This document shows, one piece after another, positions 55,776 through 64,000 of a stretch of DNA of 64,000 nt. This DNA comes from Candidatus Heimdallarchaeota archaeon B3_Heim (GTDB lineage Archaea; Asgardarchaeota; Heimdallarchaeia; Hodarchaeales; Hodarchaeaceae): positions 60,319 to 124,318 of the forward strand of contig NJBF01000005.1 in assembly GCA_003144275.1 (NCBI GenBank), given 5' to 3'. The translations under genes and the position numbers were made by a program. Every line of letters begins with the position of its first letter. Position 1 is the stretch's first letter. The notes beneath the pieces were generated by a model, which ran no database searches, had not been told where the DNA came from, and saw nothing but the letters and a program-made list of their open reading frames with translations.

Positions 55776-57950
55776 ATGTCCCCCATCATCCTAGACCGAC
55801 TAATGAATGATCTTCGAGAGCGATATAGTGCAGCAACAACGACGATAAGTAGAGAAATGGTGTTCTGCTATACAGCATTGATATTTATCTTTGTTTTAGC
55901 TTTTATAGTTCGAATTTTAGCAATGCTAAGACCCTATGAAATTATACTAGCAGCAAACGATCCTTTTTCTCAACTTAGAGCAGCGCAATATATCGAAACA
56001 AATGGACTAGCAGCATTTTTTAGTTGGGTTGACCCTCAAACATGGTATCCAGAAGGTCGTTATTGGGGACAATCACAATATATCGGAACACCCCTTTCAG
56101 CAGTAATCTTACATCAGCTAGTTCTGTTGCTTGGAATTCCGGCTTCATTAGAATTTGTAGCATATTTGCAGCCTCCATTATTTGGAGCACTTACCTGTGT
56201 GGCAATATACTTCCTGGGAAAAGAAATTGCAAACAAGAAAGTTGGCTTATTAGCAGCTTTATTTCTCTCAGTCTCTGCAGGCCATCTACAACGTACTATT
56301 GCAGGCTTTTTTGATAATGAAGCTTTTGGTATTTTACTCTTAGTCTTAATCTTATACTTTTATGCCCGAGCTTTAAGAACAGGATCTGCATCCATGACTG
56401 TGTTTGCAGGTATTAGTTTAGGAATCTTATCCGGCTCTTGGGGAGCCTCCACATATATATTCAGTCTATTAGCCCTTCATGCATTTGTTTTAATATTAAT
56501 GAGAAAAGATTCAGATCGACTATTGCTAGCGTACGGTGGCTCAATTACGATTGGCTCTTTTATCATGACCCTTATACCCAGAAACGGACCTGGATCGATT
56601 TTATCGACTGATGGATTGGTTCCACTTGGAGTTGTCGCTTTACTAATCTTAGTAACACTCTATAGAAATATAACAGCAATATATGATCTTACTGATGTTA
56701 AAGTACGAATAAGACCGTATTTTCCAATTATTGGATTGGGAATTGTTATAGGTATAGCGGTACTTCTCCTTTCAGGAGTTGTGACCAATATATCATCAAA
56801 ATTTATTACAGTCCTCTTCCCCTTCTTTAGAGATGAAACACCAATTCTTAAATCAGTTAGTGAACATCAATTGGTTTCTTGGGCAGGTTTCTTCCGAAAC
56901 AATGGTATCCTATTATTCTTGCTACCATTGGCTATGTATTACTTGTATGAGAAACCAACGGAGAGAAATTTGTTACTGCTAATCTTTGGATTTACTGCAA
57001 TATATTTCGCTGGCTCTATGGTACGATTGGCACTGATTTTGGCACCCGCAGCCGCATTACTAGCCGCAAAGGCCATTGATCAAACTCTATTACCTTTTGT
57101 GTTAACATTCCAAGAGCGTTTTGCGTTAAGTCGAAGGAAAACACGACTCGTCCAACCCATGTCTAATGAACACACAGCGATCGCGTTTTCATTCATTGGT
57201 CTCTTCTTATTATTTTCAGTCCTTAACGCGACACAAGCAGCAATTGATTCGACTCAAGCTCCTTCCATACTTACAATTGTTCCTGGTAGTGGAGGTCAAT
57301 CGTTAATCATCGGTAATGATTGGCAAGAAGCCATTGGATGGTTAGATTACCATACAACAGTAAATGATGTCACCGCTTCATGGTGGGACTATGGTTATTG
57401 GATAAGTGGAAATTCAAATGCCACAATCTTGGTGGACAATGCTACAATCAACAGCACCAAAATAGGAAATGTTGGGTGCATGTTGGTTCTCAACCCGCGG
57501 CAATCATTGAAGATAGCTAAATTATACGATGTGACATATATTGCCCTTCTTGTATCCGATGGGTATGGAACTTACGGATTGGATTCTGATCTTGGAAAAG
57601 TTCCATGGTTCGTCCGTATCGGAGAACAAAGTGGAAATATCTTCCAGATCGATCAAGATGATTATTTAGAATTTGATTCAAGAGGCCAATATATCACTGG
57701 ATATGTCGATAAGTTCTATGATTCTGTCTTTTGGGCTCTCTTCACAGCTGGAGTTTCAGAGGAAGCTTATAGTAGTCGAATTACTCAATATAGTCCAATT
57801 ATAGACAACGCTCCTGCAGCTCGAGGTTTTTCACCTGAATATGCAGAGTATGCAAACTATTACGAACTTGCATACAAAACAGCTCATGATTGGATCTATA
57901 TCTATAAGATTTTGTGGGATGTCATACCCCCAGGTGCTATAGCACCCTAG
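55776..57950 (+). CDS. stt3: Oligosaccharyltransferase catalytic subunit STT3/AglB
   Basis: STT3 transfers a lipid-linked glycan to asparagine on the outer side of the membrane. The 724 residues show about 13 membrane helices up to residue 490, then a soluble domain with the signature WWDYG at 536-540 (in TASWWDYGYWISGNS). An acidic motif AANDPFSQLRAAQY near residue 50 fits the first metal-binding loop. The C-terminal soluble domain is short, as in small archaeal forms. Two other OST-like genes, ribophorin I-like and OST48-like, are at 17.8 and 24.1 kb. A terminator-like hairpin follows the gene. Confidence 0.96.
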   Translation: MSPIILDRLMNDLRERYSAATTTISREMVFCYTALIFIFVLAFIVRILAMLRPYEIILAANDPFSQLRAAQYIETNGLAAFFSWVDPQTWYPEGRYWGQSQYIGTPLSAVILHQLVLLLGIPASLEFVAYLQPPLFGALTCVAIYFLGKEIANKKVGLLAALFLSVSAGHLQRTIAGFFDNEAFGILLLVLILYFYARALRTGSASMTVFAGISLGILSGSWGASTYIFSLLALHAFVLILMRKDSDRLLLAYGGSITIGSFIMTLIPRNGPGSILSTDGLVPLGVVALLILVTLYRNITAIYDLTDVKVRIRPYFPIIGLGIVIGIAVLLLSGVVTNISSKFITVLFPFFRDETPILKSVSEHQLVSWAGFFRNNGILLFLLPLAMYYLYEKPTERNLLLLIFGFTAIYFAGSMVRLALILAPAAALLAAKAIDQTLLPFVLTFQERFALSRRKTRLVQPMSNEHTAIAFSFIGLFLLFSVLNATQAAIDSTQAPSILTIVPGSGGQSLIIGNDWQEAIGWLDYHTTVNDVTASWWDYGYWISGNSNATILVDNATINSTKIGNVGCMLVLNPRQSLKIAKLYDVTYIALLVSDGYGTYGLDSDLGKVPWFVRIGEQSGNIFQIDQDDYLEFDSRGQYITGYVDKFYDSVFWALFTAGVSEEAYSSRITQYSPIIDNAPAARGFSPEYAEYANYYELAYKTAHDWIYIYKILWDVIPPGAIAP

Positions 57951-57967
57951 AATGCGTATATACTCAT

Positions 57968-57999
57968 GGAGAACCACGTGTTCTCCCATAGCTCTTTTT
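57968..57999 (+). terminator. Hairpin plus T-rich run after stt3
   Basis: GGAGAAC and GTTCTCC form a seven-base stem with a five-base loop (57968-57986), followed by CTTTTTC at 57993-57999. This may end or stabilise the stt3 transcript. Archaeal termination depends mostly on T runs, so the hairpin part is less certain. Confidence 0.4.
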
Positions 58000-58149
58000 C
58001 CTCCTCATATTCTCGAACTCCTCAGTAGCAAAATGAATTATAAAGTAGGATTTCGAGGAACTAACTTCATGATTGCTAGGTTAATTATAGACTACCTAGT
58101 CCCAAGCAATTTTGTTTAACAATACTGGATAATAAGGAGCACTAATATC

Positions 58150-59703
58150 TTGGAAAGGGATGAAATAATAAGGATTTTTCTTCAATTCAATTATAATATT
58201 GGTGCGGAAACTTTAGAATATATTAAAAACCAGAATATTTCAGAGAAGGAATTAAAAGCCTTATTGAAAAGTCAAACTCTGATAGAACCAGTGATTTCAG
58301 TAAACATCTTAAAAGAGGGAATTAGAGGAAAATCAGCAAAGAAATTAGGAACCCCTTCTGCTTCTGAGGTTGAAAACAGGGTTCACATCAGAGAAAAATC
58401 CCCACTGCAGGAAACAGTGCGAAAGCCTGTAGAAAAACTACAATATTCTATAGATTTAGACATTCCCTATAAGCTATCACAGGAACCTAAAATCACAGTT
58501 TTTCGGAACCTATTTCTTGACCGATATCAATCACTATCAAGAATATTACTTGAAAATTTAGAACCAGAAACCACAGTCTTGAAGTACAACTTACAGCTTG
58601 AGGAAATTCCTCACCAGAGGGCTGGTATCCTTATTGGGATGATTCATGATACGCAAGTTTTACATACAAACCGCTTTGTAATACAACTAGAAGATCATCT
58701 AAGTGGCCATCTAACAAAATGCGTCATTGTAAAAGAAAGTCCATCATTTCCCGAATATAGGAGGATCCTAAGGGACTCAGTAATAGGAGTATCCGGAGTA
58801 TTACCAAAAAATTTTCATGAGGGACACCTGACTGCATTTTGGGGAAAAGATATCATTCGACCCTCCTTTAGAGCACATCACTTCGCAATTTCAGAACCCT
58901 CAACCAAAGTATTATGTCTTTCGGATATACACATTGGTTCTAAAAGATTTTCAAACCGTTTATTCTCCCGTCTTGTCGCATATTTAAATGAAAAAGTTAA
59001 TATACCAGATTTCCCATTTTCTGCTGAGAAGATTTCCTCTATTATCATTGCTGGAGATTTAGTGGAGGGAACAGGGGTTGTAACAAAGGAAGACAGTAAA
59101 CTTAGTATCGACTCCTTTGAAGTACAATATGAACAACTCACCAAGTTACTGAATGAAATTCCAGAGCGCATTACAATATTCACAATTCCTGGAGAACATG
59201 ATGCGTCTCAATTGGCTATCCCCCAACCGGCAATTGACAAGAAGATTGGAAAATCTCTATATTCGCTTCCAAATGTAAAAAACCACGGAAATCCTCTTCG
59301 TCTAACAATCAACGGGATGAAATTCTTGATTTTCCATGCACAAAGTTGTGAAAATAGCTTTCATCGACTATTGAAAATTGAACAGACTTCCCTGATAAAT
59401 GGCTTCAAAGAATTACTGGAATATCGTCATTTATCACCAGAATATGGATCATTTGCTGCATACGCACCTTATTCAAAAGATTATCTTGTGATTAATGAAA
59501 TGCCAGATGTATTAGTGACGGGGCATTTTCATCAAGCTGGAAAGGAGATATACAAAGGTGTACGTATAGCTACATGCGGAACATTCAAGAATCCTCACAA
59601 AACAACAGAAAAAACATATGCATTAACTTCTGTTGGTGTGTTTCCAGTTATAGATACGGGAACGGGGGAAATAACAATGATAGATCTGAAACAAATTCCT
59701 TAA
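58150..59703 (+). CDS. polB: DNA polymerase D small subunit DP1
   Basis: DP1 is the calcineurin-like 3'-5' exonuclease subunit of the archaeal replicative polymerase D. The 517 residues contain an N-terminal helical part, an OB-like domain and the phosphoesterase domain. Motifs seen are SDIHIGS (D259), AGDLVEG, PGEHD (347-351), FHAQS (H396) and GHFH (458-461). In active DP1 the third is PGNHD and the fourth HGR, so Asn is Glu here and Gly-Arg is Ala-Gln. The exonuclease may be weak or lost. The start is TTG 58150 with AAGGAG upstream. It converges with cdc6. Confidence 0.92.
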   Translation: MERDEIIRIFLQFNYNIGAETLEYIKNQNISEKELKALLKSQTLIEPVISVNILKEGIRGKSAKKLGTPSASEVENRVHIREKSPLQETVRKPVEKLQYSIDLDIPYKLSQEPKITVFRNLFLDRYQSLSRILLENLEPETTVLKYNLQLEEIPHQRAGILIGMIHDTQVLHTNRFVIQLEDHLSGHLTKCVIVKESPSFPEYRRILRDSVIGVSGVLPKNFHEGHLTAFWGKDIIRPSFRAHHFAISEPSTKVLCLSDIHIGSKRFSNRLFSRLVAYLNEKVNIPDFPFSAEKISSIIIAGDLVEGTGVVTKEDSKLSIDSFEVQYEQLTKLLNEIPERITIFTIPGEHDASQLAIPQPAIDKKIGKSLYSLPNVKNHGNPLRLTINGMKFLIFHAQSCENSFHRLLKIEQTSLINGFKELLEYRHLSPEYGSFAAYAPYSKDYLVINEMPDVLVTGHFHQAGKEIYKGVRIATCGTFKNPHKTTEKTYALTSVGVFPVIDTGTGEITMIDLKQIP

Positions 59704-60941
59704 TAACGATTGAAGTCAAATTGTTTATCTTTCTGTAACGTAGATTCAACTAAGGAACGGGGAATACTAAAATGAATCTCCTTAGTTCTTCCATGTCTAC
59801 CTCTAGACACCACACGTGCAGATATAATACCGAGAGCGTCAAGCTCGTTGATTAAATCTCCAACACGTCGCTGTGTAAGTGAGTCCATACCCGCATCACG
59901 GCACAATTGGACATATCTCTCGTATACATCACCCGTCGAGACAGCATCGGGATCACTTGTAACATTTTCAAGTTGATAGATGGAGGAAATGACAAATTTT
60001 GACTGAACAGGAAGAGTGCTGATAACTTCAGTGATTGTATTTCGTTCAATCGCTCCTTGGGCCTTCTTAACATGGGATTGAGTAATAACTTCCGAGTGTT
60101 CGCGTTCGGCAATTTCTGCTGCAACCCGAAGTAAATCCATAGCTCTTCGTGCATCACCATGCTCCTGAGCGGCAATGGCAGCGATCATATTGATAACACC
60201 TTTATCTAAGGTGTTAGGACGAAAAGCTAATTCTGCTCTTTCAACAAGAATATCAGTTATTTCTGGAGCCTCGTATGGTTTAAAAACAAGTTCTTCTTCT
60301 GAAAGAGAGGAGAGAACACGAGGATCTAAATAATCCTTAAATTTCAGATCGTTAGAAATCCCAATAATGCTAACTTTGGCACTAGAAAGATCTGAATTAA
60401 TACGAGTTAAACTATAAAGTGTTTCATTCCCAGATTTTTTGATTAGACTATCAATTTCGTCCAATACAACAATGAAAAGTGATTCCCGCTGATCTAGACC
60501 TTGTTTAAATCGAGTAAAAACTTCATCAGTTGCAAGACCAGTGAAGGGGACTTCAATGCCTAAGGTACTACAAAGATCGGCAAAGACACGATAGTTGGTG
60601 TCGACATTATTACAATTTAGATAAGCCACTTCAACTCGTAAACCATGATCGGGTGCTTTTTCCTTTAACATGCTTAAAACATACTTAGAAACAGCAGTCT
60701 TACCAGTACCAGTTTTACCGAAGCACAAGATATTACTAGGTTTAGCTCCTCGTAAAACAGAGGCTAAAATATAGCCCAATTGCTTAATTTGTTCCGTTCG
60801 GTGGGGAAGATTCTTAGGTACAAAGGAACTATCTAAAACATCGCGTCTCTGAAATAGTTTAGGTGATTTAAGATACCCCTCAAAGATTTCATCTAATGTT
60901 AAATCCGAATCATCGTTTTGTTTCAATCGTAATGCACCCAC
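59700..60941 (-). CDS. cdc6: Orc1/Cdc6 replication initiator
   Basis: This AAA+ protein marks and opens the archaeal origin. The 413 residues hold the Walker A motif GKTGTGKTAVSKY, Walker B IVVLDEIDSL, sensor 1 IIGISNDL, the arginine-rich HGDARRAMDLLR and a C-terminal winged helix (RRVGDLINELDALGI then SRGRHGRTKEIHF). The start is GTG 60941. Its end overlaps the polD DP1 end by four bases in convergent orientation. DP1 and Cdc6 are neighbours in many archaea. I could not find clear origin recognition boxes upstream. Confidence 0.96.
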   Translation of the reverse strand: MGALRLKQNDDSDLTLDEIFEGYLKSPKLFQRRDVLDSSFVPKNLPHRTEQIKQLGYILASVLRGAKPSNILCFGKTGTGKTAVSKYVLSMLKEKAPDHGLRVEVAYLNCNNVDTNYRVFADLCSTLGIEVPFTGLATDEVFTRFKQGLDQRESLFIVVLDEIDSLIKKSGNETLYSLTRINSDLSSAKVSIIGISNDLKFKDYLDPRVLSSLSEEELVFKPYEAPEITDILVERAELAFRPNTLDKGVINMIAAIAAQEHGDARRAMDLLRVAAEIAEREHSEVITQSHVKKAQGAIERNTITEVISTLPVQSKFVISSIYQLENVTSDPDAVSTGDVYERYVQLCRDAGMDSLTQRRVGDLINELDALGIISARVVSRGRHGRTKEIHFSIPRSLVESTLQKDKQFDFNRY

Positions 60942-61089
60942 CGAAATCTTAGCAAATCTACACTTCCAATAGCATTACCAGTATTTCCTATCGAAGAATT
61001 TAAATTGAACGCTAGCTCGACGAAAATGAAGGAAGCGTGTATTATGAAAAAACAAGTAAAAAAAATCTCTTCAAATCTCATACAAGTCT

Positions 61090-61413
61090 TTATTCATCTG
61101 GAAGAGAGAGAATGGAAGCAGTTCTCGACACGGTGACTTGAGATTCCCTCTTACGTCTGATATCCTCCAACTTTTCGAGGAGGGAAGTAATATCAAAATG
61201 CTGTTTGAATCGGGAATCAATCGAGCTTAACTTTTGCCAGGCAAGTTCAGGACTACGACCTAAATACTTCCAAGAATATTTACCTGCTTGTTTCCCTTCT
61301 AAACGAGCAGAGTGATAAGTGACGAGCCACAAGTAGGGACCGTGATAGACCCCATCATTACATCGACAGCCAGCTTTCCCGCACTTCTGCCATTTAGCAA
61401 GGACAGAGACCAT
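61090..61413 (-). CDS. Small Cys-containing protein (DUF6788-like)
   Basis: The 107 residues open with AKWQKCGKAGCRCNDGVYHGPYLWLV, a pattern common to a group of small proteins in bacteria and archaea with C-x(4)-C-x-C next to HGPY. The rest is helical (WQKLSSIDSRFKQHFDI, LLEKLEDIRRKRE). Similar proteins often sit near mobile elements, but I see no element here. The function is not known. Confidence 0.6.
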   Translation of the reverse strand: MVSVLAKWQKCGKAGCRCNDGVYHGPYLWLVTYHSARLEGKQAGKYSWKYLGRSPELAWQKLSSIDSRFKQHFDITSLLEKLEDIRRKRESQVTVSRTASILSLPDE

Positions 61414-61475
61414 ATTTGGGTAAGGATCTTCACAGAAATTTATAGATTTCTTACCATATCATTATTCTAAAGAAA

Positions 61476-61724
61476 TCACTTAGATTCATTATCGATAGTT
61501 TTAAGGGATCTAATCGACTCATGAACGACTTTGAAGGTTTCTAGCTCCTTATCCAATCGATTAAGGGCACGTTTATATGCAGATTCATCAATTTCTTCGG
61601 TAGCTTTGACTTCGGTAAGTGCATTTCGGGCAAACGCGTTCTGATTCTCTAATAAATGAACCATTTTATGTTGTTGCTCCCGCTGAGCACGCAACACAAG
61701 AATCCGTTCCCTAATCTCTATCAA
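61476..61724 (-). CDS. Coiled-coil protein, start uncertain
   Basis: The 82-residue product from TTG 61724 is a long, highly charged helix (RERILVLRAQREQQHKMVHL, then DESAYKRALNRLDKELETF). The frame is open further back, to about 61867, and that part (GAKLDYLVTEFDQKR, NVTQYRNLSIPLKERL) looks like real coding sequence, yet contains no ATG, GTG or TTG. It overlaps the end of the antiporter-like frame, one base out of register. It may be a separate gene with an unusual start or the C-terminal part of one frameshifted gene. Confidence 0.45.
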   Translation of the reverse strand: MIEIRERILVLRAQREQQHKMVHLLENQNAFARNALTEVKATEEIDESAYKRALNRLDKELETFKVVHESIRSLKTIDNESK

Positions 61725-61816
61725 CCTTTCTTTCAGGGGAATACTTAGATTACGATATTGAGTAACATTAACTCTTTTCTGGTCAAATTCTGTTACTAGG
61801 TAATCTAGTTTCGCTC

Positions 61817-62104
61817 CTAAAAGAATTCCTTGATTGCGTAAAGATTGAGGTGCATCCCTTCTTTAAATAATATTGTAATAAGAGCAATTTCAGCAATTAA
61901 TCGCGTAATTTCATGAAGATTTTCGAAATCTAGGATCGGACCACCTGTGAGTTCATTGATAGCAACAACTAAAATACCTGTGATGACAAGGGGAATTGTT
62001 CTGGGAAAACTATTTCGTTCTGCAAACTGGGTGGCTAGCACACCAGCAATAATTACAACAGAAAATGTAATGATGAAGTCCGTTTCACTCATTGATCTTA
62101 CCAC
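61817..62104 (-). CDS. N-terminal fragment of a CPA1/NhaP-like Na+/H+ antiporter
   Basis: The 95 residues form three hydrophobic segments and end in IAEIALITILFKEGMHLNL, close to the N-terminal part of CPA1 antiporters (LILLLFKEGLELDL). A full antiporter has 12 helices and over 400 residues, so this is either a remnant or a small protein derived from one. It stops at TAG after EFF; slipping back one base at TTTTAG enters the coiled-coil frame that runs to 61476. Confidence 0.5.
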   Translation of the reverse strand: MVRSMSETDFIITFSVVIIAGVLATQFAERNSFPRTIPLVITGILVVAINELTGGPILDFENLHEITRLIAEIALITILFKEGMHLNLYAIKEFF

Positions 62105-62356
62105 AAGCTAATTCTATTTCTCTAATCCAATTTCTCTAATCCTAAGTAAGTCATTATTACTATTTGTCATTTAAATTAGATCCCATTATTCAAAATCTGA
62201 AGCCGGATTATAATGACACAAATCAGATTTGAATAAAAATAATATTTATAGACTTAGTGGATTTGAATTATTTGGTAAAAAGGTGGGTATTAGATTCAAC
62301 GCAAACGTAAGCAAATTAGGAGAAATACTATTTTATGGAAGAGATTCATAGATACT

Positions 62357-63844
62357 ATGCTCTCTCAACTTCCGATATATATTGGTAAGTATCCTGTTCA
62401 TGAAAAGAACCTATTAGAAGATTTCATCAATGTTATCGAAGCATATCAAGTAGATACGCAGGCTTCAAGAGATCAATTTTCATTAAGAGTAGAACAATTC
62501 AGTAAAAAACATCGGCCGACTGACATTTATTTACATTTACCGTTTTTGTGGTTTGCAGTCCAATATCTTGAAAATGCAAACCGTTTACTTGATACTGCGA
62601 CATTTTTCGCTGAAGACTTCTATGGTTACCTTGCAAAGCATTTTAGAGGATTCTCTAGATCTAGAGGCTTATTTCATTTAATAAAGGAAACTACACCTCT
62701 TAGTGACATAGCTTGGGAAGAATTACAATATACTTTAGCAAAATCCCATACCCCTTTATACTCAGAGCAATTTCATATCATTAACTTAATAATTTCAAAT
62801 TTATCATCAGTAAAAAATGATTATTTAAATAAAGAATATATTTCTGCTTTTATCAGGGATAATAGTCCTAGTAAATACCGACGCCCTTACCTGACCCGCT
62901 TTTTCACTCAAATTGATGCACGTTGGATAATTTGGTTTAATTTTTCCACTTTTGGCTTAAGACGTGTGATTTGTATGTTTCAACTTTTAGAGGATTCTCC
63001 TTTACATGATATTATTGATTTTAATAACCCCAAAATTAGAATTCTACGTAATAGCAGATTATACAATATTCGAAAGACTTTTAATCAATTCATTGGAATA
63101 TTAACAATTCCAGAGGGTTTTTATAATCAATTAATCAATTATTTTAGAACTCTGGAACAACAAGGGAAAATAAAACTACTGAAATTTGAAATTATCAGAG
63201 AAGCTTATAGATCTACATCCTTTTCTCATTATAAAGAAAATAGAGGTTGGTCGGAAGTCACACCAACAAAAGAAAACCTACTAATGCAGAGATTAACAAC
63301 AAAAACTCCACGGAAGCGAGCCAAAATTTCTCCAAAATCGAATATTACAAAAAAATTCAATAACACTTGGGACGTTAGACAATCGGATAATTCTTTTGAA
63401 ATAATTTCACTATTTTGTAAGCTAAGTGACTATTTTTCGTTTAAAAATCTACCAGTGAATTTACAAATAGAAAAGGGAAATTTTTTTCTATCAAAACGGG
63501 AAGAAGAAATTCTATCGTTTCTTATGAAGAACGACAATATGTGTATCAGTTTTTTTGCTAATCAATTGCGACTAGATTTCTCGTTAGATGAGTATTGGAT
63601 CGTTGCTCCTATAATGCCAATTTGGCAATTATGGCATCTTTTAGAATGGTTTCCATATGTGAGTATTGAGATGACTGCAGATAATATCCATCTACGAACA
63701 GTATCAACACCTAAATTTATAGATATTATCAAGCAAAAATTACGTTGGGAAATTTTTCCTCTGATTGAAGAACATCACCCATCCAAATTAGATATAAAAT
63801 GGTTTGATAATAACAACAATCAATGGAAACCGCCAATATTATGA
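62357..63844 (+). CDS. Protein of unknown function, 495 residues
   Basis: I do not recognise this protein. It has no signal peptide or membrane segment and is mixed helical with many aromatic residues. A central Lys-rich linker (TTKTPRKRAKISPKSNITKK, about residues 315-334) splits it into two halves. The C-terminal half contains SKREEEILSFLMKNDNM, which could be a small winged-helix-like unit. No short catalytic motif stands out. It has its own upstream region of 250 bases and is followed by a T-run. Confidence 0.6.
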   Translation: MLSQLPIYIGKYPVHEKNLLEDFINVIEAYQVDTQASRDQFSLRVEQFSKKHRPTDIYLHLPFLWFAVQYLENANRLLDTATFFAEDFYGYLAKHFRGFSRSRGLFHLIKETTPLSDIAWEELQYTLAKSHTPLYSEQFHIINLIISNLSSVKNDYLNKEYISAFIRDNSPSKYRRPYLTRFFTQIDARWIIWFNFSTFGLRRVICMFQLLEDSPLHDIIDFNNPKIRILRNSRLYNIRKTFNQFIGILTIPEGFYNQLINYFRTLEQQGKIKLLKFEIIREAYRSTSFSHYKENRGWSEVTPTKENLLMQRLTTKTPRKRAKISPKSNITKKFNNTWDVRQSDNSFEIISLFCKLSDYFSFKNLPVNLQIEKGNFFLSKREEEILSFLMKNDNMCISFFANQLRLDFSLDEYWIVAPIMPIWQLWHLLEWFPYVSIEMTADNIHLRTVSTPKFIDIIKQKLRWEIFPLIEEHHPSKLDIKWFDNNNNQWKPPIL

Positions 63845-63926
63845 TAACAGAATTTTAAAAATTGAAAGAAAAAAAAAGAAACTAGCTAAAAATTGATACT
63901 CAATTTTTTCGACTGGGAGGGGTTTT

Positions 63927-63936
63927 TTTTTAGCAA
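63927..63936 (+). terminator. T-run after the last gene
   Basis: A run of nine or ten T residues lies about 85 bases after the stop of the preceding gene, in line with T-run-dependent archaeal termination. No gene is seen in the last 150 bases of the window. Confidence 0.35.
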
Positions 63937-64000
63937 TAGAAGAGCAAGCAACAAGAGTTTTAAACCTATTAACTTGCTTTCATGGATAGCTAGCAAAATA

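Noticed and set aside
60942..61089. Possible replication origin upstream of cdc6
   Set aside because: Archaeal origins often lie next to cdc6, but I found no repeated origin recognition boxes or AT-rich unwinding element distinct from the background.

Overview
The window is AT-rich archaeal DNA with densely packed genes on both strands and archaeal informational genes: split RNA polymerase A'/A'', Spt5, eL30, eL31, eL34, eL39, eL20/LX, aIF6, SecY/SecE, FtsY, PolD small subunit, Orc1/Cdc6, TiaS and deoxyhypusine synthase. Several genes point to an Asgard archaeon: a ribophorin I (RPN1/OST1)-like protein, an OST48/WBP1-like protein, an STT3, a Ras/Rab-type GTPase in an operon with a roadblock-like protein, and a long Rpb5 with the N-terminal domain usually seen in eukaryotes. 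I cannot place it in a particular Asgard lineage from this sequence alone.

Layout. 1-1.9 kb: the end of a type IV pilus/secretion-type ATPase gene and two small membrane proteins. 2.3-10.5 kb (+): rpoA1-rpoA2-eL30-nusA-uS12, then a METTL5-like methyltransferase and a ribosome and RNA maturation set (Csl4, Rio1, Pno1/Dim2), ending in tRNA-Ala(UGC). 10.7-15.6 kb: a divergent small pilin-like gene and a tight five-gene operon of GTPase, KaiC-like ATPase, roadblock-like protein, FIST sensor protein and MFS-like transporter. 15.7-20.1 kb: secY, the ribophorin I-like gene and a small ferredoxin gene with no standard start codon. 20-28 kb: Trm112, cyclic 2,3-diphosphoglycerate synthetase, an intron-containing tRNA-Arg, a SepF-like protein, the OST48-like gene, long Rpb5 and a PAPS-reductase-like multidomain protein. 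28-36.4 kb: a TFS-like protein, KBL, and an agmatine/polyamine/hypusine group (agmatinase, PLP decarboxylase, deoxyhypusine synthase, TiaS). 36.6-43.5 kb: a DUF106 (Oxa1-superfamily) insertase, eL34, TruD-uL11 on the minus strand and uL1-eL39-eL31-aIF6-LX-prefoldin alpha-FtsY on the plus strand. 43.6-48.7 kb (-): rpoB-secE-spt5-uL10. 48.7-49.7 kb: a decayed tnpB carrying a nested short IS200/IS605-type element. 49.7-64 kb: a TMEM19/DUF92 protein, a kinase-like protein, ValRS, a UPF0148 protein, a PRC-barrel protein, STT3, convergent PolD-DP1 and Cdc6, and small or unknown genes.

The main biological picture is of protein export and N-glycosylation: SecY, SecE, FtsY and a DUF106 insertase together with the catalytic STT3 and two proteins resembling eukaryotic accessory oligosaccharyltransferase subunits. 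Other points of interest are the GTPase-KaiC-roadblock-FIST operon, a tRNA-Arg gene apparently carrying both a D-loop and an anticodon-loop intron, the nested TnpB-derived element, and a PolD small subunit with altered phosphoesterase motifs. All assignments come from reading motifs and context; no database search was run.
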